This document shows positions 11,236 to 21,200 of a stretch of 64,000 bases of DNA, piece after piece (within the stretch, counting starts at the first letter, position 1; each line of letters starts with the position of its first letter). Made by a program: the position numbers and the translations under genes. The stretch is taken from the NCBI GenBank assembly GCA_922989275.2, contig OV277866.1:57527246-57591245 (forward strand), read 5' to 3'. The stretch is from Gari tellinella (taxonomy: Eukaryota > Mollusca > Bivalvia > Cardiida > Psammobiidae). The notes under the pieces were generated by a model that made no database searches, was not told the origin of the DNA, and saw nothing but the letters and a program-made list of their open reading frames with translations.

Positions 11236-11631
11236 CAATAGTTCGGATGTTCGGCTTAACGCGGCGTCTGATCTGGATTCAAGCTGTTTGTCACTCCTCA
11301 TTAATTCTTTTCTGTCAAAATGTCAAATATGTTACTTTGAGAAAAACAGCAGAAGACAATTTTTTGAAACGTTAGAAATATATTGTCCTGTTTGAACTGC
11401 GACAAGGGTCGTTGTATGGAGGGAGTCGTTGTTCGGAGGGCCGTTGTAGGGAGAGAACACTTTACTATATCGTTTATAAAAGAAGAAACATAATCGTCGA
11501 GCTTCCTTCTCTTTATAATCCAACATTACTTTTGAAAACAAAGCAGTCATATTTTTAATACTTGGTTTGACATCTTCATACAAATATATAATAAATATCC
11601 AAGAGTTTACCCACTTCAGCCAGATAAGGTA

Positions 11632-11877
11632 CTGTGGAGAAAGCGTGTTTATTTCCCAATAAACGCGTTTACGCTAAAACTATTATTTCTATTGCAAACT
11701 GTTTGGAGCCAAATCAGACGCCGGGTAACCCGGCGTCTGATCAGGCTCCAAACTGTTTGCCACTCAGAATGAAATAAATAGTCAGAATTGTCGAATTTTT
11801 TTCTTTTTCTTCGCTTATTGCGATGCTTATGCGTTCCGTTTGCGTTTAAACGGGAAATAATTATATTTTCTCCACTG
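11632..11877 (+). mobile_element. M1 MITE
   Basis: TA flanks at 11630-11631 and 11878-11879. Intact hairpin. Right end slightly diverged (GGGAAATAATTATATTTTCT). Confidence 0.8.
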
Positions 11878-11879
11878 TA

Positions 11880-12298
11880 GCATGCTCTTGAAAAATCATC
11901 AACAAAGCAAACCACTTTGTTTCCGTACGGTGAAGCCCGCCCAATAAGCGCATTAGAAACAAATATAAGTATCTACTGTTCCATATGAAATTCTTTTAAA
12001 ATCAAGACTGAACATCTGTCAATGTTGGCCAAATCCTCTTTTTTTCAGGTTCTTTACAACATTATTCAATAGTACAAGGTCTCTGTGTATATATTTATAC
12101 TTCTAACACACTTCGTGCACGCCCCTATATAAACAAAGAACGAACGTTTCTATAAAACAATCGCGCGCTAAAACGTTCTAACGTGACGTCATATGGCTTC
12201 GAAAATGCGTACGCCAAGAAATGTAGCGCCGTTGCTTCGGTGCAAATTAAGGTAAAATTATGTGTTAGAATCGAAATAATAAATTCATACCAGTGTTT
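11880..12298. other. No recognised feature
   Basis: Contains a short CpG-containing patch near 12160-12240 (CGCGCGCTAAAACG, TGACGTCA-like site), but no gene model can be attached. Confidence 0.3.
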
Positions 12299-12303
12299 TA
12301 TCT

Positions 12304-12413
12304 AACAATCGAACACGGGTAGTCGTTGAGATGCTTGTAATTAAACCACTCGGCCTAAAGGCCTCGTGATTAATTACTACGCATCTCAATTCCAACCAAT
12401 GTTCGATTGCACG
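12304..12413. repeat. Imperfect 110-bp palindrome
   Basis: Outer arms ATCGAACAC / GTTCGAT and inner arms TTGAGATGC / GCATCTCAA close on CTCGGCCTAAAGGCCTCG. Foldback element or remnant of unknown family; no second copy seen. Confidence 0.55.
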
Positions 12414-12574
12414 ATCAAATTTATTATTTCTTAAATAAACGGTTTCAAATCCTACTATCAAACACATTTAAAACTACTGTTTTTAAAATGATTAGTCTCT
12501 TAGTTTTACTTTGGTACCATACCTCTGTATTTCATTTTGAGACCATCATCAGTACTCTCAAATACTTTATCTTA

Positions 12575-12819
12575 CAGTGGAGAATCTGTTATTCTTTCCC
12601 GTTAAACGCAAACGTACGCAAACGCAAAACACTAAAACGTAGAAAAGTACAACTTTTGGACAATTCTGATAATTCATCTTTATCTTGGTGGCAAACAGTT
12701 TGGAGCCTGATCAGACGCCGGGTTACCCAGCGTCTGATCTGGCTCCAAACTGTTTGCAGTGAAAATAATAGTTTTAGCGTAAACGCGTTTATTGGGAAAG
12801 AATAACGTTTTCTCCACTG
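12575..12819 (-). mobile_element. M1 MITE
   Basis: TA flanks. AGAATCTGTTATTCTTTCCC at the left and GGGAAAGAATAACGTTTTCT at the right. The two ends are of slightly different subtypes. Confidence 0.85.
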
Positions 12820-13686
12820 TACATATATTAAAATAGTATTGAGTTACGTTACAGTAATAGTGCTCATCTTAATTAATATAGAATATTATCAGGAAAGCAC
12901 GCATTGCTATTCACCAATCCTCCGGGCGCTTGCAGCAATAGTTTTCTCATGTGAATGGTCTATTAAAATCGTTTCAAGTAGAATGTGGGTTATTGCTCTT
13001 GTTTTAAAGTTCATATAAACAACTTCATTTGTTTATAATCATACATATATAAATGCAAACATAGTAACATAGAGAATTTAATACAGAAATCGTTTGTTTA
13101 CATTCCATATTGAACCGGTTTTCTTATTAGAATCGTGATGTGCAAAACTATTTCTTTCGGTCAATTTAAGATTACCTATACCATAAGAATATTTTGAGAA
13201 ACATCCCTCGTTTTATTTGGTTCCATTGGTGAGTTTTGTTATGTATTTGTTTTTAAACTATTTTTTGTATCTTTTTTCACTGAAAGATGCAAAGGGACTG
13301 GCTTTGAGTATTCATTAAACTCGTGTTTAATGATTTTGTTTGTATCATTATAATTTATTTCAATTTTAAAGCAGCTATCAATCAATAATCTGTCACGTGA
13401 CATTTTTTCCCACGTTGTCGCTTTGTACCGATCCGCTAACAAAACGAGTATTTGTCGATCTAAACAATTATCCCCAAATCGATTTGAATTCACGTCACGT
13501 GAAGCACGTGCCTTAGAGACATTAATTTCAATTAGGTTAATAAGTTGTTTTTTTATATAGTTTGCTGACCTTTTATGATGTCACCTTTTGAAATATATAG
13601 GGTATTCTGTCTATGGTGGTCCCTGGATAATATCTATTATAAAAGAACTAAGAAGTTGGAACACGTTACGAGGTAACGATTGAGAT
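12820..13686. other. No recognised feature
   Basis: Unique-looking AT-rich DNA. A CACGTGA-type cluster occurs at 13394-13510. No coding signal. Confidence 0.3.
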
Positions 13687-14088
13687 ATTCAATATTCATA
13701 TATTCTTCCCCGTTTAAACGTAAACGTGTTGTAATGTAATGTAGAAAGTGATAACTTTTGACAATTCTCAATAGTCATTTTTATCTGAGTTGCAAACGTT
13801 TGGGGTTAGCGGGCGTCTGATCAGTCTTAACTGTTTAAAAAATAAATAACAGTATAAGCGTTAAAGCGTATATTTGGAAAGATTAACCCATTTATACCTA
13901 GAGGAATCTTCCGTGTTTATGTATTGGATTAGTCCATTTTTTATCAAAGGGATGTCTGGTCAAATTTTCATTTTCATTTTGTTTTATATTGAAATTCCTA
14001 TCAGCAAACTGTGTAGACTCTGATCAGACGACGCAAAATCCGTTTGCCTATGTTCTATACTTTGGATGGATTAACCCCATATCCACTG
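13687..14088 (-). mobile_element. M1 MITE split by P2
   Basis: The left part has CCCCGTTTAAACGTAAACG and a shortened hairpin. The right end GGAAAGATTAAC is cut by P2, and M1 finishes after it with CCATATCCACTGTA. Confidence 0.6.
13887..14070 (+). mobile_element. P2 MITE nested in M1
   Basis: TTAA at 13883-13886 and 14071-14074. Contains TTTTTTATCAAAGGGATGTC and the AAACTGTGTAGACTCTGATC hairpin arm. The right hairpin arm is shortened. Confidence 0.65.
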
Positions 14089-14230
14089 TAAAAGAATAGA
14101 CCGATCAAGTTTTAGGTTTCGCTTGTATGCATAATCGATACTTTACAATCATATCAAAGGCGTTCGTATGGAAGAAATAAACTTTGATACGGAGATTGAA
14201 TATGTTTATCGAATATAAATTTGCATGGTA

Positions 14231-14434
14231 CAGTGAAGAAGGTTTTTTTCAAGTTAAAACGAAACAAAAAGCAAACGCTATTAAATTCAACCTAAAAATG
14301 ACAACTTTTTAGAAATTCCTAGTAGCAAACAGTTTGGAGTCAGATCAACGTTGAGTTACCAGACTCTTTGCGATGGAAGTGATTTTTTTTAACACTTACG
14401 CGTTTAATGGGAAAGAAAATTATTTCCTCCACTG
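14231..14434 (-). mobile_element. M1 MITE, decayed
   Basis: TA flanks at 14229-14230 and 14435-14436. Ends CAGTGAAGAAGG and ATTTCCTCCACTG. The hairpin tip is lost. Confidence 0.65.
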
Positions 14435-14506
14435 TATGTCTGTTTTGTAGAGCATGACGCTCATCTTCTGTTTGTATTCTGACAGCGTACATGTTTATTG
14501 GTTACT

Positions 14507-14577
14507 TTTGCAAACGGCTTGGATCCGAATGAGGTGCTGAATTTCCCAACATCTCTTCTAGATCAAAACTGATTGAC
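14507..14577. repeat. Lone decayed hairpin
   Basis: TTGCAAACGGCTTGGATCC pairs loosely with CTAGATCAAAACTGATTG. No element ends found. Confidence 0.35.
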
Positions 14578-14653
14578 GATAAATAAACAAGTGAATAAAA
14601 GAAAAGTCAGAATATAATAAGGCATCTTTTGTAATGCGGGTTACCGTCATATT

Positions 14654-14895
14654 CAGTGGAGAAAACGTTATTCTTTCCCAATAAACGCGTTTACGCTAAA
14701 ACTATTATTTTCCTGTACAAACAGTGTTGAGCTAGATCAGACGCCGGGTAACCCGGTGTCTGATCAGGCTCCAAACAGTTTGCCACTCAGATAAAAATGA
14801 AAAGTCAAAATTGTCAAAAGGTTATCCTTTTCTACATTTTAGTGTTTTGCGTTTCGTTTGCGTTTAAACGGGAAAGAATAACATATTCTCCACTG
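14654..14895 (+). mobile_element. M1 MITE
   Basis: CAGTGGAGAAAACGTTATTC to AACATATTCTCCACTG. The right flank is TA and the left flank has changed. Confidence 0.8.
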
Positions 14896-15016
14896 TACTT
14901 TTCCGTTTGGTTAAGCCAGCTTATCTAAATTTACTAATCATGTTTTACTGAAACGATCATATTCTGTAAAAAAATAAATCGATGATGTAAGCTGTTTAGT
15001 GAATATAATAAAAACA

Positions 15017-15613
15017 CAGTGCTCTCTCTCTACAACAACATCCAATGCGAGACAAAGATTGTGTACGTTGTTTGGAGGGAGATGTTATAGGGAGGGTAAA
15101 TTAAGACTTGACTAACATTTGCAAACAGTTTGAATGCAGATAAGACACCGCGTAAACGCGGCGTCTGGTCTAGATTCAAGCTGGTTGTCACTCGTCATTA
15201 TATTTCTTCAGTCAAACTGTCCAATAATAATTACGTAACTTTGAGGGAAAAAACAAACGCCAATTATTGCAGCAGTGAAATAGTTAGAAATAATTGTCTT
15301 GTTTAGGGACCAGTGGCAAGCGGGGTTGTATAGTGGAGAATCTGTTATTCTTTCCCAATAAACGCGTTTACGCTAAAACTATTATTTCCGATACAAACAG
15401 TTTGGAGCCAGATCAGACGCCGGGTAACCCGGCGTCTGATCAGGCTCCAAACTGTTTGCCACCAAGATAAACATGAAATATCAGAATTGTCCAAAAGTTG
15501 TTCTTTTCTACGGTTTAGTGCTAAAAATGCGTTTGCGTACGTTCGCGTTTAAACGGGAAAGAATAACAGATTCTCCACTGTAAGTAGGGAATCGTTGTAG
15601 GGAGGGAGTACTG
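15017..15613 (+). mobile_element. M3 MITE with nested M1
   Basis: Ends CAGTGCTCTCTCTCTACAAC and GTAGGGAGGGAGTACTG. Hairpin at about 15118-15190 (AACAGTTTGAATGCAGATAA). M1 sits between GGCAAGCGGGGTTG and the GTAGGGAATCGTTGTAGGG end. Confidence 0.8.
15331..15580 (+). mobile_element. M1 MITE nested in M3
   Basis: TA at 15329-15330 and 15581-15582. First base of the left end mutated (TAGTGGAG). Intact hairpin. Confidence 0.85.
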
Positions 15614-15684
15614 TAAATAGGAACTTTGGGTACTGGAAGGCGCTCCAGTGAAATTCATAATTTCAAACGTGTTTTCGATTAAAC

Positions 15685-15775
15685 GGGTTAAGTGGACACT
15701 ACCCCTACTTCAAAGTTAAAACGTGGATTAGCCACGTTTCACATTTGAACTATTGGTAATATTCGACTAAAGTGT
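15685..15775. mobile_element. M2 fragment
   Basis: TTCAAAGTTAAAACGTGG then ATTAGCCACGTTTCAC, the central part of M2. The ends are not recognisable. Confidence 0.45.
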
Positions 15776-16194
15776 TCAAGTTAATATCGAAGTTTAGCAT
15801 AACATCTTGTGTACAACAATATGCATAGTTCTATGTTTGTTATAATACAGTCTTTATCGAGTTTAACCCAATACTCAATAGATACGCCTTTCTACGCAAT
15901 TAATGTAATCCTAGAGATGTCTTTAAACGAGAACTGTCGCCTAGAACTGTCCTTGCCAATATTTCCCCTGGTAAATATCTTCATGTACACATGTCGATGG
16001 AATTCTATCAACCTTTGTAGCTTGTTTTATCATCAAAAACTTATATGGGTATTATGATAGATTCTTATTCCTGCGAAGTCAGTGTATATATACATACATA
16101 TTATGCTACGTATTCGTAGAAATAAAAATCTAGTATGATAAAATGAGTTGTCGTAGCAATACATTTGACGATAATACCTAGTTACAGTGGAGAC
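15776..16194. other. No recognised feature
   Basis: An 82-codon frame at 15809-16057 has no signature of a known family. Confidence 0.3.
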
Positions 16195-16422
16195 TCTGTT
16201 ATTCTTTCCCGTTTAAACGCAAACGAAACGCAAACGCATTGTACTAAAATGCAGAAAATAACAACTTTTTCACAATTCTGAAAAGTGATTTTAACCTTGA
16301 TGACAAACATTTTGGAGCCTGATCAGACGCCGGGGTCTGATCTGGCTCCAAAATGTTTGCATTGGAATTAATAGATTTAGCGTAAACGCGTTTATTGGGA
16401 AAGAATAACGTTTTCTCCACTG
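16195..16422 (-). mobile_element. M1 MITE with shortened hairpin
   Basis: Both ends present. The hairpin tip is shortened to GACGCCGGGGTCTGATC, so the usual palindromic tip is partly deleted. Confidence 0.75.
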
Positions 16423-16435
16423 TAGCCCCAAGTGA

Positions 16436-16800
16436 CCCTATCAACCTGTGACGTTTTGTTAAATCCTATGATCGGTGAAGAAGCAGTTGTGCTTACGAGC
16501 CCTTTATGACCTATAATTCATGAAACAGTTAAGTTCAATTATCACCCTTTTGAAACATATTCCGTTTGAAATTACGGAATGAAAAAACGTTTCTTCATGC
16601 ATATCTGTAGAACATACTCTATCAACATGTGAAGTGTTTTGAAATCCGATGCACGGTGTGGAAGGCATTGTTATTATGAGCTCTTTTAACAGATAGTGCA
16701 TGTAACATTCAAGTTGAGTTATCCCCCTTTAAATCATCTCCTCTTACACATGGCGGAATGTAAAACAAATTTCTTCATGCACACCCTTCAACTTTATCCT
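16436..16800 (+). repeat. Two diverged tandem units of about 181 bp
   Basis: Unit 1 (16436-16617) and unit 2 (16618-16800) share CTATCAAC, a GTGAAG/GTGACG block, GATGCACGGTG/GATCGGTGAAG, a CGGAATG block and TTTCTTCATGCA in the same order. No relation to other repeats in the window. Confidence 0.6.
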
Positions 16801-17506
16801 GCTGATCGGATATCCTCTCATTAATCTACTGTTTTGTGTATTAAACTTCGTTCTGGTAAAAACACAATTTGACTCACTTGATATCATGTATTAAATTACA
16901 ATCAATGTTCATTTGTACAAATGATAAATAAGAACAGAACACCTACCTCCGTTTATCTATAAAAAAACATAGAATGGCACATATAAAAACTAGAAACACG
17001 AAGTCATTGCAATAACTAGTCAAAAGACGAAACGCCACCTAAGATATATCGGTTATCAGAAATAAATAAACGTAAACTGTAATTATACACTAACTGACAT
17101 TAACTAAAATATATTTTATTGAGAAAATGATAAAGTGTTTAATAACGTAAAGGTTTCGTTAACTAAAGGTGACCTGCTGAAGTGTATGGTCCTATTTAAC
17201 ACCCGTACAGATACAGTATGTGACTCTTAATGTAACACACAATTCATATCCAGTAAATATTGTAACAGTATATAGACTAGCCTGACCTCAGCCAAATTAA
17301 ACCTTTCAGTTTAAGCAGGTGCGCTTAAACCTAAATTTCTGATAATTTATTATGTTGGTCTAAATCGACAAAAAACGCATTTTGCTCCAAATGTTGAATA
17401 ATGAAAATATTGCGCCTTTGAGCAGCAATTACTAACATTACGTGTACCGATGCAATTTTAAAATTGCAAGACTGTTTTATAATAAAAAGGTATAATTAGA
17501 TATAAT
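16801..17506. other. No recognised feature
   Basis: AT-rich, no coding potential. Confidence 0.3.
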
Positions 17507-17660
17507 TGTACTCCTTCACTACAGCGACCATCCGATCAACGATTCCCTTTTTACAATACTGATTGCCGCTGTTCCCCAAACTGGACAATTATGTCTAACT
17601 CCTTCATTGCTGCAATAACACCTGCTTAAAGTTGTCGTTTACCATTTGTTCAAATAAATA
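17507..17660 (-). mobile_element. M3 fragment
   Basis: TACTCCTTCACTACAGCGAC, GTTCCCCAAACTGGACAATT and CTGCTTAAAGTTGTCGT follow the order in 42872-43237. No hairpin. Confidence 0.5.
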
Positions 17661-18141
17661 TTGGTTTCTGTCACACGTTTAGTTAAAGGTTCAAAACTCA
17701 GATTAACAGACTTCGTGAGAATTTTCAACAAAACAAATTCAATTTCAAAGACGTGCGTATAGTTGTGAATAACTTCTCCTCTACTGTATAAATTTATTGT
17801 TTTGAAGATTAACCTGAACGTGTGACAGAGGTCAATATGTATTTGATATGTTTGATTGGTGATGCAAAACTTATTTCCAGATTTAACCCTAGCGGCGAGT
17901 ATATTCATCATTAACAAACAATGTGCAAATGTACATGTGAATACTCGTAGTACATTTTCCTATTCAAACGGTTAAATCCTGATCAGTGAGCTTTACAAAT
18001 TTTGTTAATTTATTAGATTTACGAGTGACTGGAAACTTGAATATTTCGCCTGATATTCCAGAGGTGAATGAGTTAAGGTCGTGATGGTTTATACATTAGC
18101 GTGGTTGGGTGATATTGTTTTATTTTTGTGTCGTTTTTCAG
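17661..18141. other. Unassigned DNA upstream of the lectin gene start exon
   Basis: No TATA box or clear promoter. The start exon is preceded by a splice acceptor, so the true transcription start must lie further upstream and was not found. Confidence 0.3.
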
Positions 18142-18202
18142 GACAAAATGCTGAATATTCGCCAGGGGAGCCTTTTGGTTATTATCATAGCGGCTGTTCA
18201 AG
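18142..18202 (+). CDS. Lectin gene, start exon (signal peptide)
   Basis: The acceptor GTCGTTTTTCAG precedes 18142, six bases of 5' UTR follow, and ATG is at 18148. The 18 codons include SLLVIIIAAVQ, a typical hydrophobic signal core. Donor GTGAGA at 18203, phase 1. The acceptor implies an upstream non-coding exon. Confidence 0.75.
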
Positions 18203-21200
18203 GTGAGAGACCAAAATCAATATATCTGTATCATTTGGCACAATGAGAACAATCAATGACAATGAAAACATATCTTGGTTAATCATTACCCCATAGCCGG
18301 TTTCTAGTTTGGAAAACAACAGTTAGGAAGCCAATCAGAATGCGTATTAAACCACATTCGGCTTTATTGTTAGTCTTCTTAAAGCTGCTTTTTGTTAAGA
18401 TATATTTGCAAAGTCATGAATGTGTAAACTGTCGCAATTTGCTACAGTTAAGGGATAAATTACAGGCTTTAACCCTTTACCCGATAGCCTAGTTATAATA
18501 TTGAAGATAGGTGACTACTTAAAGCAGGTTGAAAGTAAAGCAGAATGCGCCCTAAGGCGCATTCTGCTTTACTTTCAGCCTGCTTTAAGCTATTACCAGC
18601 TAGAATAAGGAAAGTATTAAATAATAACACATATTCAGTACGGTTTATATTGGAACTATTTTCTTCAGCGGATGAATAAAATGCATGTGCTAAAAGTCGC
18701 TTCTATCAGGGAAAGGGTTAAAAGGCGTATATGGGAACTAATTGGTTAATACAGTTGAACATGTGTATCTAAATCTCGCAGATATATATGCGCCGTACCA
18801 TGAGAAAACCAGAATTATGGCATTTCAATCTTGATCTTTACTGTTTGACACCAACATGCATCTATTTAGCATTGTATGTAGCTGTATTATATACGTTTTT
18901 TGGGGAGTGTAGATCAAACTGAGATTCAGATCTCGAGGTGACAACGGTGCTTGGTCTGTACAGTGTTGCAATGCAATAAGGCTGGTTTTGTGTTCGGTTT
19001 CAGTTAATGTTCAAAATTTCTTTGCATTACGTAAGTGTTTACATTTATATAAACATGAAACATAACACTGTGATAATATTTAAACCATTGCAAAATTAAT
19101 GGAATTTCCAGTCGAAGGACTTTGTTTCTAATACAAGCAATGAACGTCATTGTTTTTCTTTTACCCGTGAAATATTTGTGGGAGTTAGATTTCATAATGA
19201 TTAAATGTTCATTGTTGATCGCCCACTTTCCATGATTCATTTAACATGTAGGCCTAACTTGTATGTTTGTCCTGTCTTTGGCATGACACAGATGTTTTCA
19301 CAAAAAAGAAAACGTTGCCACACCCCGGTTTACTATGTAAAATATTTTAAAGGTTTTAAAACGATTTAAGGGTGCTTTTTTCGGTGCATGTTACGCTGCG
19401 GTTAAACTATATTGCATAATGATGTGTACGTTGACCCTTTTTCAGTGCTGTATAGTATCGGCTTCTAAAGATATCGCCAGTGGTAGTGATTTATTTCTTT
19501 TTCTTCCGCCGAAAATGACGTCATGAAGAGTTCATTATCAAACAATAACAATTGACTATTGATCACATGTATGTAACATCATTGTAACCAGTACATCGCT
19601 TAGTGTGAACAAATATGAGAAACTGATCAGGTGTCATAAATGTCGTAATGAAAACTTCACGACATAGATCCACAATTTGACCGCGATTGTGGAACATCGA
19701 CATTTTAAATACCAGGACCAGCATGATATCAATGCCTTTCCAAATAGATAACGAAAGATGCAAATTAAATGTCTGTTTAGCTTGGAAGCAGCCGTTTTCT
19801 AGTTATTCTTTGTGACATTAAACGTTGTTTATTCTGAATATGGAACACTTTATTAGGTTGTTGGTTGTGTGTATCGAATGTTTCCTTCTACGAGTACATC
19901 GAGAGATATATACATCTCCCGATGTCGAAGGCAATTCAATAAAAGTATAAACATGTATTCGGTAAACTTATAAACAGTCGAAACTCGATCCTACGAACTC
20001 GCGTTAGATCGAACATACCCATATTTCAAAGTGAAAACGTGGCTTAGCCACGTTTTAGCTTTGAAATATGGGTATGTTCGACTTAAATAAGATCAAATTA
20101 GCGACATCCAACTTATGAAATACTGGTAAGATTGATTTAGGCGATTTCGAAGTATCGAGTTTCGACTGTAACTCGACTGTATAATGATTTGGACTCCAAA
20201 CCCTGTCATTGTCCTTTATTGGTGATACGGGCAACGTGTAATAGACGGTTTGTATTGGATATGGAAATGTTCTAATGTACGCATTGAAATGTACGGCATT
20301 GTATTATGGGAATTAAGAAATATTTAATCTGCACTTACAGGGAACTGGTTGTACACGACTGTATAATATATTTATATTTCTTCAATAATTCAGTAGGTTT
20401 TTATATTGTGATAGTGTTTTGTCGATAACGAGTTCTCTATTCCATGGTGACCTAAGAATTATTTTCAAAGCGATATTCCAATTGATGATGTACAGAGTCC
20501 CTCGCTTATATCATTTTGTATGGAGCCGTATGATTTATTTCGTTCCTACCAAATTTCGTTAAATCATATCCATTCTACTGTACGTTAATAGAGATGAGGA
20601 AAACATTCATTTTGTTACATCCAATACAGTGCTCCCTCCCCACAACGGCCCTCTAAACAAAGAGTCCCTCCTTACAACAGCTATTGTCGCAGTTCCCAAA
20701 ACAAGACAATTATGTCCAGCCTTTCAAGACTTCCAACAGTTTCCAAGTAAGGTAAAAATCTGTCAAAAAGCTATTATTTTCCACATTTTGTCACATTTTA
20801 GTGTTTGCATTAAGGATCATTATAACGGAAAATAATCCCGTCTTCTTCCCAACTATTAATACATTTAACCCTTGCATGGTCAAATTATTCGGGATATTTT
20901 TACCCCTTCACCGCTTTATTGTCCTCTGCTTTAGTATTGATGTCTGCAAGACACGTTCAAAGTAAGATTATATTTGGTTAATTTGGTAATTAATACACAT
21001 TGTATCTCGTTACATCAGCATATACAGTGGAGAATATGTTATTCTTTCCCGTTTACACGCAAACGTACGCAAACGCAAAGCACTAAAACGTAGAAAAGTA
21101 CAACTTTTGGACAATTCTGATATTTCATGTTTATCTTGGTGGCAAACAGTTTGGAGCCTGATCAGACGCCGGGTTACCCGGCGTCTGATCTGGCTCCAAA

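Larger units (their letters stand above)
10296..11463 (+). mobile_element. M3 MITE broken by two later insertions
   Basis: Left end CAGCATTCCCTCTCTACAAC. It is interrupted by M1 (10350-10595), resumes to about 10644, and is interrupted again by a LINE tail and other DNA to about 11235. It then resumes with GGCTTAACGCGGCGTCTGAT and ends in GGGAGAGAACACTTTA. Reading across the gaps restores the M3 order seen at 43335. Confidence 0.6.
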
